Numbered from the stretch's first letter, positions 36,622 to 45,810 are shown. The stretch is 64,000 bases of DNA from Corynebacterium urogenitale (GCF_009026825.1 NZ_CP045032.1:310001-374000), one strand, 5' to 3'. Numbers and translations: made by a program. The notes: generated by a model from the letters alone, not told the origin.

Positions 36622-37071
36622 ATGAGTGAACAACTCCGCAATAGCCGCGATCTCTTCGGCGCTAACCACCCTGAGGTGCGCCTGCCGGAGGAGCTAAGCA
36701 CCGCTGTGAACGCGGATGTCGCCGGCGCCGCCATCGAGGTGCTGGAGGAACTGGCTAAGGAAAACCCGAAGGACTCCGGCGCCTGGGCGGCCCTGGCCAA
36801 CCGGCACATCGCCGCAGGTGACGCCATCACTGGCTACGCCTGCGCTCGCACCGGCTACCACCGTGGCTTGGACGCGCTGCGCGCCAATGGTTGGCGTGGC
36901 ACCGGCCCTGTTCCGTGGGATCACCTGCCGAACCGCGGGGTGCTGCGCGCCATCGGTGCTCTGGTCTCCGCGGCCCGAGTGATAGGCGAGGATGATGAGG
37001 TGACCCGTTGCCTCAACCTCCTGCACGACTGCGACCCAGAGGCCGCCCCGGCGATGAGGTTGCTCGATTAA
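36622..37071 (+). CDS. DUF3151 family protein
   Basis: The 149-residue soluble protein starts MSEQLRNSRDLFGANHPEVRLPE and contains WAALANRHIAAGDAITGYACARTGYHRGLD, which fits the actinobacterial DUF3151 family. The helical-repeat feel of its middle part (ENPKDSGAWAALANRH) resembles a single TPR. AAGGGAAG precedes the ATG. It follows fba in this order in other corynebacteria, from memory, but no function is established. An inverted repeat after its stop (37094-37127) may be its terminator. Confidence 0.9.
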   Translation: MSEQLRNSRDLFGANHPEVRLPEELSTAVNADVAGAAIEVLEELAKENPKDSGAWAALANRHIAAGDAITGYACARTGYHRGLDALRANGWRGTGPVPWDHLPNRGVLRAIGALVSAARVIGEDDEVTRCLNLLHDCDPEAAPAMRLLD

Positions 37072-37093
37072 TAGCGGCGAGCAGAAGCGGAAG

Positions 37094-37127
37094 GGCGCAC
37101 CACTGACTTTCCGAACGGTGGTGCGCC
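37094..37127 (+). terminator. hairpin at the start of the EEP-family gene
   Basis: GGCGCACCAC (37094-37103) and GTGGTGCGCC (37118-37127) form a perfect 10-bp stem around a 14-base loop. It lies 23 bases after DUF3151 and contains the first possible GTG start of the next gene. It may terminate the fba/DUF3151 transcript or sequester that start. No U-run follows. Confidence 0.55.
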
Positions 37128-38035
37128 ACGTTTCCGTGCCCATGCTCGCCATATCCTTGCTGTGGATGTCCACGGTTCTGTGGCCGACCGGGATCACCCG
37201 CACGTGGACATACCTTCCCGCCCTGCAGGCCAGCGCCTTCTGCGCAGCTGTGTCTGCGGTGTTCGCCATCGGCCTGTTCCGCTCGGTCTTGCGCGCGTTC
37301 GTGTTCGCGCTCATTGCCGTGTTGGCCATCGTCGTCGTCCCTCGTATTCCCGCCCCTTTCATTCCCGACGCCACCGCGGACTCGGTTCGAGTCTTCGCCC
37401 TCAATACCTACTTTGGCGCTGCCGATGATCAGGCGATCGCCCAGAGGGTTGCTGAGTTGAAGCCGGATGTCGTGGTGCTTTCGGAGACGAACCCCAAGGA
37501 GGTGGACGCGGTGGCGTCGAAAACGAATATGGTCGCCACGGGCCCAGTTGAACCGGGCGTGGGAGGGGCCGACGCGGTGGCGATTCTGATCCGCGAGGGT
37601 GCACCGATGAACGGGGCGGGGGACCAGGGGCTCACGCGCTTCCAAAACCCGATGGTCACGCGCCCTGCGAAAGACGAACAATCCACCCCGCTGGACATCA
37701 TGGGCGTGCACTTTGTGGCGCCCGTCGGCGATGACCGCGTGGCGTGGGACAGCGAGTTGGAAACGACCGTGAACTGGGTGAATGAGAAGAAAGCGGCGGG
37801 CAATTCCCAATTGATTCTCGCCGGGGACTTCAACGCCACGCGTCTGCACCCGCGCTTCCGGGATCTCCAGCTAGAGGACTGCACCGGGCACATGGCGCAC
37901 ACACCAACCTGGCCAGCGGTATTGCCGCTGCTGCGCCTCGACCACATTCTTACGACCGGTACTTGCCACGGCGCTGGACAGGTCGGGGTAGAGGGCACAG
38001 ACCATAAGGGAGTGTGGGCCGACATTTCCGCGTAG
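37118..38035 (+). CDS. endonuclease/exonuclease/phosphatase (EEP) superfamily membrane protein
   Basis: About 305 residues. The first 90 contain three hydrophobic segments, so the catalytic domain is probably anchored and outside the cytoplasm. The EEP domain has RVFALNTYFG, VVVLSETN with the metal-binding Glu, LILAGDFNATRLHP (D-x-N), LRLDHILT and a final GTDHKGVWADI, the catalytic DH pair. Such proteins cleave phosphodiesters in nucleic acids, phospholipids or inositol phosphates. The GTG at 37118 is the first possible start but lies in the hairpin; ATG 37142 is the alternative and would still include the helices. Substrate is unknown. Confidence 0.85.
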   Translation: MVRHVSVPMLAISLLWMSTVLWPTGITRTWTYLPALQASAFCAAVSAVFAIGLFRSVLRAFVFALIAVLAIVVVPRIPAPFIPDATADSVRVFALNTYFGAADDQAIAQRVAELKPDVVVLSETNPKEVDAVASKTNMVATGPVEPGVGGADAVAILIREGAPMNGAGDQGLTRFQNPMVTRPAKDEQSTPLDIMGVHFVAPVGDDRVAWDSELETTVNWVNEKKAAGNSQLILAGDFNATRLHPRFRDLQLEDCTGHMAHTPTWPAVLPLLRLDHILTTGTCHGAGQVGVEGTDHKGVWADISA

Positions 38036-38047
38036 GGTGTTGGCATT

Positions 38048-39301
38048 ATGGTTCGACAGTCCGAAGGGGAGAAGTGGGCAGAACCCCTTGACCCACAGCG
38101 TCCCGCCCTAGGAAGGCTCCGGCACCTCGTGCGCCGCAGCCCCGGCGTGAGGGCCGCGGCTACCAGCCTGCGCCGCATCGCGCCACTGAAGGCTTTGATA
38201 CGCGTGCGGGAGACACTCATCTTCGCGATCCAGTGTGCCATAGCCGCGGGCCTGGCTCTGTGGATTGCGGAGGGTGTCATTGGCCACGAACAGGCCTTCT
38301 TCGCTCCGATCGCGGCAGTCATCAGCCTCGGCGTGACGGGCGGTCGCCGCACGCGGCGTTCTTTCGAGCTCGTCCTCGGGGCGGCAGTGGGCGTGGGCGT
38401 GGGGGACTTGGTGATTCACTTCATCGGCTCCGGCTACTGGCAAGTGTCCGTGGTGGTGCTGGCAGCGATCCTCGCCGGAACGTTCGTGGATAGAGCTGGC
38501 TCGGTGGCGATCCAGTCCGCGTCCACGGCGGTGCTCATCGCGACAATCATCCCGCCGGGCACCACTGGGGCGCTCGACCGCATGGTCGATGCGCTGGTGG
38601 GTGGTCTGCTGGGCATCTTGGTGCTGGCAGTGGTTCCGAACTCACCGCTCAAGGCCGCGCGCCGGGAGGTGTCCACGCTCATCTCTAAGGCTTCTTTGGT
38701 TCTCGACGACGTCGCGGCAGGCATGGAAGCCGGTGATGTGGAGGCGATTGGTGAGGCTCTGCAGACAGCCCGCGGTACGCAAACGTCGGTGAACGCGATG
38801 CTCTCCGAGGCCGGCGGTGGCTCGGAGGTCGTGGCGCTCTCGCCGATTTATTGGACGGCGAAGCGCTACTCCAAATCAATGACGCGCATCCTTGTGCCCG
38901 TGGACAACATCATGCGCAATACGCGTGTGCTCGCGCGCCGTTCTGAGGTGCTCGTCGGTGACCAGGTTGAGCCCAAGCCGGAGCTGCTGGCGCTCATCCG
39001 CGGCATCTCCAATGAGCTGGGCCACCTGGGTGCGTTGTTCGCCAAGGGTGGCACCCGCGGCACGCGGCAAGAGGCCGTGGAGATTCCGAAGATCGTCCAC
39101 AACCTGCAATGGTTGGGTGCCCAGGCGCAGATGAGCCTTGCCGAGGGCGCCGGACTCTCCGGCACCGTTGTGCTCGCGCAGAGTCGCAGCATCATCGTCG
39201 ACGCCTTGCAGGTCTGTGGCTTCTCGCGTGATTCCGCGATGGCCTGCCTGGCGCCGACGGTCGATACTCCCTGGCGGCCGCCTGAGGTGCGCGGCGAGTA
39301 G
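38048..39301 (+). CDS. FUSC/aromatic acid exporter-like membrane protein
   Basis: The 417-residue protein has an Arg-rich cytoplasmic N-terminus (about 55 residues) and then six closely packed hydrophobic segments with GHEQAFFAPIAAVISLGVTGGRRTRRSFELVLGAAVGVGVGDL, the classic FUSC/YhfK-type repeat. A long soluble helical C-terminal half follows. The family is linked to efflux of aromatic acids or polyamines. ATG 38048 lies nine bases after TAGGGT (38033-38038). It follows the EEP gene by 12 bases but has this possible promoter of its own. The exact substrate is not evident. Confidence 0.87.
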   Translation: MVRQSEGEKWAEPLDPQRPALGRLRHLVRRSPGVRAAATSLRRIAPLKALIRVRETLIFAIQCAIAAGLALWIAEGVIGHEQAFFAPIAAVISLGVTGGRRTRRSFELVLGAAVGVGVGDLVIHFIGSGYWQVSVVVLAAILAGTFVDRAGSVAIQSASTAVLIATIIPPGTTGALDRMVDALVGGLLGILVLAVVPNSPLKAARREVSTLISKASLVLDDVAAGMEAGDVEAIGEALQTARGTQTSVNAMLSEAGGGSEVVALSPIYWTAKRYSKSMTRILVPVDNIMRNTRVLARRSEVLVGDQVEPKPELLALIRGISNELGHLGALFAKGGTRGTRQEAVEIPKIVHNLQWLGAQAQMSLAEGAGLSGTVVLAQSRSIIVDALQVCGFSRDSAMACLAPTVDTPWRPPEVRGE

Positions 39302-39397
39302 GCGGCGGAGTAAGTGCTGTTGGTGGGGCAGCCCGTCGCAAATATTGCCTTCCGGCACCACAAACATTGCCTGTCGGCAACTCCCGCGTTCTGCTCG

Positions 39398-40261
39398 TCA
39401 GTTGCGGACGAACTGCCCGTCACGCAGATGCCGGTAAAAGGTCACCGACTTCAGCGGGCGCGGATGCGGGGCACCATCACGTACTACCTCCATGTCCACA
39501 CCGCCCGCCTGCAGAGCGCGCCCCTTCAACACTGGAGGCTCGATCTTCGGTTCCTGCTTCAACCAGCCGAATAAACCACGTTTGCGTGGCAGTGGCGGCA
39601 GCGGGACAGCAGCCAAACCAGGAGCACCCATCGTCGGCACCATTCGCACACCGCGGGTGAACGTGCTCTTCTGGTTCTGCTCAGGATCGTGGTTATACAA
39701 CACACCCGAGTCCACGATGGCCTCGCCGACCAGCTCGTCATCCGGGCCATGGATCTCCGCAGCACCAAGCACCGCCAAGCCATGATCGTCGCGCATCAGC
39801 GCCGTCGGACGAGCTGCCTCCTCCAAGGCATAGGCCAGGGAGCGCTTGAAGTTGGCGTCGGGAATCAAACCCCAGTTCCGTGCCACGGTCGACGATGCCG
39901 GATCGCGGGGCACGAACGCGACCTGAACCCACAGGGCATCGATCCGCATGAGCTTGGACACGACCGCCGCCAGCGCCGCATCCGAGCCCTCAACGATCAC
40001 GCGCACCCGCTCGCTGATCTGGTGCGGATCAGGCACGGGATGTCCCTGGTGCTCCACATCAGGCTGGGCGGCGATATCAGCCAACGACGGCGTGGAGCCG
40101 ACCACGAACCGGGAGGAGAGGGCATCGAAGAACTTCAGATCGCGGCGGCCCGGAACCTCAGGCAACTCCATAATGCGCAGCTCCTCGCCCTTGTACCGCT
40201 CGGGGAGGTCGACGGTCGGAAGAGTGGTGTCGGGGGACGCGCAGCGCAGGAGGAACAGCAT
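39398..40261 (-). CDS. conserved hypothetical protein next to purA
   Basis: The protein has about 287 residues if it starts at ATG 40261 (MLFLLRCASPDTTLPTVDLPERY). An open frame extends 74 residues further but that stretch is direct-repeat DNA with no ribosome site. TAAGAT ends seven bases before this ATG on the minus strand, fitting a leaderless start. It is soluble, with segments such as RVRVIVEGSDAALAAVVSKLM, VQVAFVPRDPA, WGLIPDANFKRSLAYALEEAARPT and a Pro/Arg-rich PLPPLPRKRGLFGWLKQ. I do not recognise a domain. It is divergent from purA. Gene status is supported by frame, codon use and start pattern. Confidence 0.8.
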   Translation of the reverse strand: MLFLLRCASPDTTLPTVDLPERYKGEELRIMELPEVPGRRDLKFFDALSSRFVVGSTPSLADIAAQPDVEHQGHPVPDPHQISERVRVIVEGSDAALAAVVSKLMRIDALWVQVAFVPRDPASSTVARNWGLIPDANFKRSLAYALEEAARPTALMRDDHGLAVLGAAEIHGPDDELVGEAIVDSGVLYNHDPEQNQKSTFTRGVRMVPTMGAPGLAAVPLPPLPRKRGLFGWLKQEPKIEPPVLKGRALQAGGVDMEVVRDGAPHPRPLKSVTFYRHLRDGQFVRN

Positions 40262-40276
40262 GGGATAGATCTTAGT

Positions 40277-40436
40277 AGCCGCCCTCGGATTCACAGGAGC
40301 TGGTAGTTCGACTTCACGGGGAAGTGGGGACGAGCGAGCCACCCTCGGATGTACGGGAGCTGGGTTTTCCCGCGGAGGGCTACGTTCGGAGAGCAGTCCC
40401 AGCGCGTATCCAGTCGGAGAGCAGTCCCGGCGCGTA
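40277..40436. repeat. direct repeats between the hypothetical gene and purA
   Basis: AGCCrCCCTCGGAT...GGAGCTGG occurs at 40277-40302 and 40337-40362, exactly 60 bases apart. CGGAGAGCAGTCCC(A/G)GCGCGTA occurs at 40387-40408 and 40415-40436, 28 bases apart. A TAGAAT at 40438-40443 directly after them is a candidate purA -10. Confidence 0.7.
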
Positions 40437-40513
40437 GTAGAATGCATAAACGTCTGACAAGGGCGTGCGCTTTCGCATGCCACAACACATCAACTTAAGG
40501 ATGATTCGCGCTC

Positions 40514-41803
40514 ATGGCAGCAATCATTGTCGTCGGTGCCCAGTGGGGCGACGAAGGTAAGGGCAAGGCTACCGATATCCTCGGCGGTCACGTGGACTAC
40601 GTGGTTAAGCCAAATGGCGGTAACAACGCAGGTCACACCGTGGTAGTTGGTGGCGAGAAGTACGAGCTGAAGCTGCTGCCAGCTGGCGTGCTCTCCGAAA
40701 ATGCCCTGCCGATCATTGGTAATGGCTGCGTGGTTAACCTCGAAGCGCTTTTCGAGGAGATTGATGGCCTGGAGGCCCGCGGCGCCAAGGCATCCCGCCT
40801 GAAGGTTTCCGCAAACGCTCAGCTCGTGGCGCCTTACCACGTGGCGATTGACCGCGTTGCTGAGCGCTTCCTGGGCAAGAGGGCGATCGGCACGACCGGT
40901 CGCGGCATCGGCCCAACGTATGCGGACAAGGTCTCCCGCGTGGGCGTGCGCGCACAGGACCTGCTGGACGAGTCCATCCTGCGCCAGAAGATCGAGGCTG
41001 CGCTGGACCAGAAGAACCAGATCCTCGTGAAGATCTACAACCGCAAGGCCGTGGACGTGGATGAGGTCGTGGAGTACTTCATGTCCTACGCCGAGCGGCT
41101 CAAGCCGATGCTTATCGACGCCACTTATGAGCTCAACAAGGGCCTCGATGAAGGCAAGCACGTGCTGATGGAGGGCGGCCAGGCCACCATGCTGGACGTG
41201 GATCACGGCACGTACCCATTCGTCACGTCTTCCAACCCGACCACCGGTGGTGCGTGCGTGGGTTCCGGTATTGGCCCGACGCGCATTACCTCGTCTTTAG
41301 GCATCATCAAGGCGTACACCACTCGTGTGGGCGCCGGTCCGTTCCCGACGGAGTTGTTCGACAAGTGGGGCGAGTTCCTGCAGACCACCGGTGGCGAGGT
41401 GGGTGTGAACACGGGTCGTAAACGCCGTACTGGCTGGTACGACTCCGTGATTGCCCGCTACGCTTCCCGCGTCAATGGGTTTACTGACCTGTTCCTGACC
41501 AAGCTGGATGTTCTCACCGGTATCGGCGAGATCCCAATTTGTGTGGCCTACGACGTTGATGGCGTGCGCCACGATGAGATGCCGATGACCCAGACCGAGT
41601 TCCACCACGCGACGCCGATCTACGAAACGATGCCGGCGTGGGACGAGGACATCACGGGGTGCACCACTTTCGAGGAGCTGCCGGAGAAGGCGCAGGCGTA
41701 TGTGAAGCGACTGGAGGAGCTGTCTGGCTGCCGCATCTCCTACATCGGTGTTGGCCCTGGTCGCGACCAGACGATCGTGATCAATGACGTCCTGGAGAGC
41801 TAG
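40514..41803 (+). CDS. purA: adenylosuccinate synthetase
   Basis: PurA joins IMP and aspartate with GTP in AMP synthesis. The 429-residue protein has [14 protein letters not shown] (P-loop and catalytic Asp), [42 protein letters not shown] and the C-terminal VGPGRDQTI motif. Length is normal. AAGGATGA lies upstream of the ATG, and a possible -10 (TAGAAT, 40438) gives a leader of about 65 bases. A 28/29-bp tandem repeat array begins 17 bases after the stop. Confidence 0.98.
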   Translation: MAAIIVVGAQWGDEGKGKATDILGGHVDYVVKPNGGNNAGHTVVVGGEKYELKLLPAGVLSENALPIIGNGCVVNLEALFEEIDGLEARGAKASRLKVSANAQLVAPYHVAIDRVAERFLGKRAIGTTGRGIGPTYADKVSRVGVRAQDLLDESILRQKIEAALDQKNQILVKIYNRKAVDVDEVVEYFMSYAERLKPMLIDATYELNKGLDEGKHVLMEGGQATMLDVDHGTYPFVTSSNPTTGGACVGSGIGPTRITSSLGIIKAYTTRVGAGPFPTELFDKWGEFLQTTGGEVGVNTGRKRRTGWYDSVIARYASRVNGFTDLFLTKLDVLTGIGEIPICVAYDVDGVRHDEMPMTQTEFHHATPIYETMPAWDEDITGCTTFEELPEKAQAYVKRLEELSGCRISYIGVGPGRDQTIVINDVLES

Positions 41804-41819
41804 TTTTCGCTTTCTGACC

Positions 41820-41976
41820 CGCGGGCTTGGCTTTCCTTTCACCGGTTCGCGGGCTTGGCTTTTCCTTTCACCGGTCCGCGGGCTTGGCTTTTCCTTTCAC
41901 CGGTCCGCGGGCTTGGGTTTCCTTTCACCGGTTCGCGGGCTTGGCTTTCCTTTCACCGGTCCGCGGGCTTGGGTTT
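41820..41976. repeat. 28/29-bp tandem repeat array after purA
   Basis: Five full units and one partial unit run 41820-41847, 41848-41876, 41877-41905, 41906-41933, 41934-41961 and 41962-41976. Each starts CGCGGGCTTGGCTTT and ends TTTCACCGGTy. Units alternate between 28 and 29 bases through one T. The length rules out coding. Each unit contains the short palindrome ACCGGT. No gene is visible between here and 42085. Confidence 0.88.
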
Positions 41977-42085
41977 AGCCTTGGGATTGCGAAAGCTGGC
42001 TATTCTCACCCCATGTGAGTGGAACATTTTCGGGTGTTCCCCTTCGGTGTTAGTAAATGCCACGTTTTCGGTGCTAAGCCCGCGA

Positions 42086-42306
42086 TTTTCCACCCAAAAC
42101 CCGGCATTTCCTGACATCTGCTGAGCGTGGCATTCGATGGAGCTTAGGAACGCGGCATTTCCTGACACAGGGTAAGTGCTGGGGAACTGTGTTGGTTGTG
42201 AGGACCCGTGCTTCAACCAGGCTTGTGGAAGTTGTGAGGAATCGCCAGGTTTTGGTTGGTGTGAGGGGTCTTTTCCACCCAAAACCCGGCATTTGCTGAC
42301 CACGAG
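42086..42306. repeat. degenerate members of the GGCATTT palindrome family
   Basis: The 24-base string TTTTCCACCCAAAACCCGGC plus ATTT occurs identically at 42086-42109 and 42271-42294. GGCATTTCCTGACA begins copies at 42103 and 42154, and GGCATTTGCTGACC begins one at 42288. The first keeps a degenerate right arm (TGGCATT near 42128); the others have lost it. They belong with the palindromes at 30574-30667 and 31923-32016. Confidence 0.75.
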
Positions 42307-42321
42307 CGCACGAAGTGAAGG

Positions 42322-42445
42322 CCGGTTGCATACACGGTTGGCTAAAGCCCGCCAGATGCACGGTTGGCCAAAGCCGGTTGCACGCACGGTTGGCTAAAAC
42401 CCGCCGCATGCACGGGCAGCGAAAGCCAGCTGCACGCGATCGCAG
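42322..42445. repeat. 26-bp tandem repeat array upstream of a hypothetical gene
   Basis: Units at 42322-42347, 42348-42373, 42374-42399 and 42400-42425, plus a partial unit, alternate between CCGGTTGCAnnCACGGTTGG and CCCGCCnnATGCACGG-type halves. The array ends seven bases before a possible -10 (TACCGT, 42452-42457) of the next gene. Confidence 0.75.
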
Positions 42446-42464
42446 TTTCGGTACCGTGGGCAGT

Positions 42465-43259
42465 ATGTTTGGACTCTTCGGTAAGAACGGCAGCAACAAG
42501 GACGAGGCCTCGCGCACAACCGCCGACGATCTCGGCACCGCCTATGCCGATGGAGATGATCCGGCGGCAACCATCCGCAATGGCCTTGGTGAAGCCATGC
42601 TCGCCGCCCTAGTGGGCAAGCAGGAGAGCATGGGTGAGTACTCCTATGCCCAAGAATTCCTGCCTGGCATTTACTGCTACCTAGCCGCCGACCGCAAAGG
42701 CGAATATCACCTGCTCAAGGACCACGAAATTCCCGGCCCGCTGGACTCCGACCCCTTCGCCGGCCAGCTACCCGAAGCACCGACTATCTTCCACATTGCA
42801 CGCCGAGCGACGCGCGACCAAGTCAAGGAGAAGTTCACCGTCATGGGAGTGGACGGCACAGAGATTGCGATGCTCACGTCCGGTGTCCCGTTCGGGGCGG
42901 TGCTGGCAACCGATGTCGATGATCTGCGCACCATCACTGAAACCCCCGACTACGGCCATGGCCACGTGATCGCTATGCCGTGGACGAATGCGGTGATGAT
43001 CTATCCAGTGAAGGAAGGGTGCAGCGCCCAAGATCTCGTAACGATGTCTCAGGTAGCGATGCAGGCTATGCAGAATGGCGAGCAACCCTTGAGCCCGTTC
43101 ATGTACTGGCATAAGGAGGGCCACTACCTGCCATTGAGTGCCGTCCAGGGCGACCAGTTGGGGCTCAACGTCCCCATGGAGTTTCCCATTGCACGCGACA
43201 CCAATGGCCAACCCATCAGGGATAATCCGCCAGCTGATCACGGACTAGGAAGTAATTAG
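42465..43259 (+). CDS. conserved hypothetical protein (SseB-like, uncertain)
   Basis: The 264-residue soluble protein begins MFGLFGKNGSNKDEASR and has alternating alpha/beta segments: LGEAMLAALVGKQESMGEYSYAQEFLPGIYCYLAAD, then GVPFGAVLATDVDDL and HVIAMPWTNAVMIYPVKEGCSAQDLVTMSQVAMQAM. The middle region loosely resembles SseB-type domains, but I cannot assign it. The ATG lies seven bases after TACCGT, a leaderless-start arrangement. The open frame extends 50 residues upstream, but that is tandem-repeat DNA and is unlikely to be translated. Confidence 0.82.
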   Translation: MFGLFGKNGSNKDEASRTTADDLGTAYADGDDPAATIRNGLGEAMLAALVGKQESMGEYSYAQEFLPGIYCYLAADRKGEYHLLKDHEIPGPLDSDPFAGQLPEAPTIFHIARRATRDQVKEKFTVMGVDGTEIAMLTSGVPFGAVLATDVDDLRTITETPDYGHGHVIAMPWTNAVMIYPVKEGCSAQDLVTMSQVAMQAMQNGEQPLSPFMYWHKEGHYLPLSAVQGDQLGLNVPMEFPIARDTNGQPIRDNPPADHGLGSN

Positions 43260-43312
43260 TCGCAGGCTTTCGCTAACGGGAGCGCCCGCGTGCGTGCCGT
43301 ACCCTAGTGCTC

Positions 43313-44275
43313 ATGACCATCCCACGCGTGATCGCTGACGTTGATACCGGAATCGATGATGCCCTCGCCCTCGCCTGGCTCGGTAGCCTGCACGCGAGGG
43401 GGAAGATCGAATTGACGGTCACCACTTCCGCGGGCAACACCACTGTCACCAACGCAGCGCGGAACTCCAATGCGGTACTGCGCATGACCGGCTCCCGTGC
43501 CCGCGCAATTCCTGGCCTGCCCCGCCCGCGAGTCCTGCCACTGACCACCACCCCGGAGACGCACGGCCCAGCGGGACTGGGCTATTGGGAGGATCATGGC
43601 CCCGAGGATGAACCCGATCCCGGCCGTAGCTTCCTCGAGGCCTGGCGTGCCGCCGAGCCAACACACGTGCTCATCGCTGGCCCCGCCACCAACCTCGCCT
43701 ACGCGATGGATCATGCCCCGCGACTGCTGGAGAACACCCACGTCACGCTGATGACCGGGGCGTTTACCTACCCCGGCAACACCACGCCGACCGCGGAGTG
43801 GAATGCGTGGGTGGATCCTCACGCCCTGAAACACGTCCTCGCCAACTGGCCTGCCACCGCCCCGCTGCTGACAATCTGTCCGATCAATTCCACCGAGCGC
43901 GTCCTGCTCACCCCACAGCGTTTGCAGGAGGTACTGCAGCATCTTTCCCTCGCGCAGGCTGAACTCGCCGATCTTCTGATCGACGCCACTAGGTTCTATT
44001 TCGAATTTCATGAAGAAGTTGGGGTGGGTTATCAAGCGCAGATCCATGACCTCGCGGCAGCTCAAGTGCTATTAAGGGATGAGTTGTGGATACTGCGCGG
44101 TGACGTCGAAAAGAAGAAGGCTACCGTTGACGTGGAGGCGGATTCCGACCTGCTACGCGGAACGACGGTGGCGGATTGGGACGGCAGTTACTGGGATCGG
44201 GCGCCAAATGCTGAGATTCTCACGCGCATTGCGCCGGAATCGGTGTTCGCGACTTTCGAAAAGGCTCTGGGTTAG
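43313..44275 (+). CDS. inosine/uridine-preferring nucleoside hydrolase family
   Basis: About 320 residues. The N-terminus PRVIADVDTGIDDALALAWL contains the Ca2+-binding DxDxGxDDA motif of nucleoside hydrolases, which split the N-glycosidic bond of nucleosides to base and ribose. Further family features are TTSAGNTTVTNAARN, VLIAGPATNLAYAM and VTLMTGAF. The C-terminal Asp/His region is less typical. The ATG at 43313 follows TACCCT by seven bases; an in-frame GTG at 43307 is less likely. It may serve nucleoside salvage; the base specificity cannot be told. It ends just before a 30-bp repeat tract. Confidence 0.9.
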   Translation: MTIPRVIADVDTGIDDALALAWLGSLHARGKIELTVTTSAGNTTVTNAARNSNAVLRMTGSRARAIPGLPRPRVLPLTTTPETHGPAGLGYWEDHGPEDEPDPGRSFLEAWRAAEPTHVLIAGPATNLAYAMDHAPRLLENTHVTLMTGAFTYPGNTTPTAEWNAWVDPHALKHVLANWPATAPLLTICPINSTERVLLTPQRLQEVLQHLSLAQAELADLLIDATRFYFEFHEEVGVGYQAQIHDLAAAQVLLRDELWILRGDVEKKKATVDVEADSDLLRGTTVADWDGSYWDRAPNAEILTRIAPESVFATFEKALG

Positions 44276-44301
44276 GCGCGAGGGGGGCGGGTGGCCCAGA
44301 T

Positions 44302-44379
44302 CTAGGTGCGCTGGGGCTAGGCGCAGAGGGCCTAGGTGCGCTGGGGTTTGGCGCGGTGGGCTTAGGTGCGGTGGTGTTA
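44302..44379. repeat. 30-bp tandem repeat between convergent genes
   Basis: Units at 44302-44331 and 44332-44361, each starting CTAGGTGCGCTGGGG, are followed by a partial copy that reaches the stop codon of the convergent YibE/F gene. Imperfect G-rich units resemble other intergenic repeats in the window. Confidence 0.7.
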
Positions 44380-45618
44380 GCTTTCGGTGTCTGGTGAGCT
44401 GTGGTGCGCCTTCGCGGTCCACGCGGCGATCACGGTCGTGATGGGAACGGCCATGACTAGTGCCATCGCGCCGGTGACGGAGCGGAGGAGTTCGGTGGCC
44501 ATAACATCTGAGGTGAGAATCTGTTCCAGGGAGCGGCCGGACATGCTCAGCAACAGAAGCGTGGGCAGTGCCACGCCCGTATAGCTGAGCACGAGGGTGT
44601 AGACCATGGAAGCGATGTGGTCCCGCCCGACTTTCATGGCGCTGCGGAAAATATGCCATCGGCTAGCTTGCGGTTCGAGCTCGTGGAGCTCATTGACTGT
44701 GGAAGCTTGGGCGATCGTCACATCGTTGAGTACGCCGAGTGCGCCGATGATCATGCCGGCGAGCAGAAGCCCGCTGATGTTGATGCCCGGCATGTACACG
44801 AGGATCTGGAGGTTGCTTTCATCGCCGAGGCCGCGGATGCCCGTGGTACGCACGGAAAGATAGGACAGGATGGCGGCGAAGGCAAGGGCAAAGAGGGTGC
44901 CACCCATCGCGGAGGCGGTCTTCCAGCTGAAGCCGTGGACGAGAAAGAGGACGCAGAAAAGCACCGAGGACCCGCAGGTAAGGGCCAGGAGGACGGGGGA
45001 GCCGCCCTGGGCGAGTGCGGGCAGGAGGAAGACGATGATGATGAGCATCGTGATCGCCAGTCCAACGAGTGCGCGCAGGCCCCGCAGTGCGCCCACCAGC
45101 ACGATCAGCGCCACTGCGGCAGCCAACCATATCCACACGGGAACGGAGCGGTCGAAGTCCTGGAATGAGAGTTGGGTGGTGCCCTCAGTGGCGTGGTTGG
45201 TGAGCAGGATCTTGTCGCCGGTCTGCAGGTTGGGTTCGCCCGGGATGCCGGGCCGTAGTTCTAAGAGGGTGCGTTTGCCCTCGAATTCGCCACTGTGGAT
45301 ATCGATAATTGCGTGCGTGCAGTCATCGGGTGCGAAGGGGTCTGTGACGGGGGCGCTGTCGAAAACCTGGCCGACGGAGGGGGAGGAGCAGACGCCTGGC
45401 TGCACTGTGGCAACCTCCGCGCGGATGAGCTCTTGGGTGAGTCCGGATTGGGTGCGGAAGGCCTCTGACATTTCCGGTTTTTCGTCAGAGGGCCAGAGTA
45501 GGCACAGCCCCACGACCGTGGCGATGGCTGCGAGTGCGAGCCAGGCAGTGAGCGCCTTGTGCGGCCACGATAGTGGGGTGTGAGTGCGCGGTTTTTCTGT
45601 TGTGGAGTGGCGTCCCAT
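44377..45618 (-). CDS. YibE/F-like membrane protein
   Basis: About 413 residues. One N-terminal helix is followed by an extracytoplasmic domain of roughly 110 residues (ELIRAEVATVQPGVC, then DKILLTNHA) and seven to eight helices. The membrane part has RGLRALVGLAITMLIIIVFLLPAL, IILV-type segments and GALGVLNDVTIAQASTVNEL, a signature of the YibE/F family. Its function is not established. ATG 45618 follows TACATT by seven bases on the minus strand; TTG 45639 is the alternative. The 192 bases between it and metE show only G/C-rich degenerate repeats. Confidence 0.9.
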   Translation of the reverse strand: MGRHSTTEKPRTHTPLSWPHKALTAWLALAAIATVVGLCLLWPSDEKPEMSEAFRTQSGLTQELIRAEVATVQPGVCSSPSVGQVFDSAPVTDPFAPDDCTHAIIDIHSGEFEGKRTLLELRPGIPGEPNLQTGDKILLTNHATEGTTQLSFQDFDRSVPVWIWLAAAVALIVLVGALRGLRALVGLAITMLIIIVFLLPALAQGGSPVLLALTCGSSVLFCVLFLVHGFSWKTASAMGGTLFALAFAAILSYLSVRTTGIRGLGDESNLQILVYMPGINISGLLLAGMIIGALGVLNDVTIAQASTVNELHELEPQASRWHIFRSAMKVGRDHIASMVYTLVLSYTGVALPTLLLLSMSGRSLEQILTSDVMATELLRSVTGAMALVMAVPITTVIAAWTAKAHHSSPDTES

Positions 45619-45810
45619 GGAGGAAAATGTACGACGCAAGGATAGAAAACAACAACTATTTTCACTATTGCTTCGCTGGCTCTCAGGGACTTCGTAGTAA
45701 TTGCAGGAGCGCGAGTCACGCGCTGCGGGTGTTGGGAGCGCTACTCGCGTTCGGGGTGCCGTGTAAGGGGCGTGCTGAGCGCGAGCAGCGAGCTGGGCGT
45801 GTTGCCCGCG

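Noticed and set aside
39302..39397. TTGCC/GGCAA short hairpins between FUSC and the hypothetical gene, possible terminator
   Set aside because: Stem of only five base pairs and no T-run, so not convincing.
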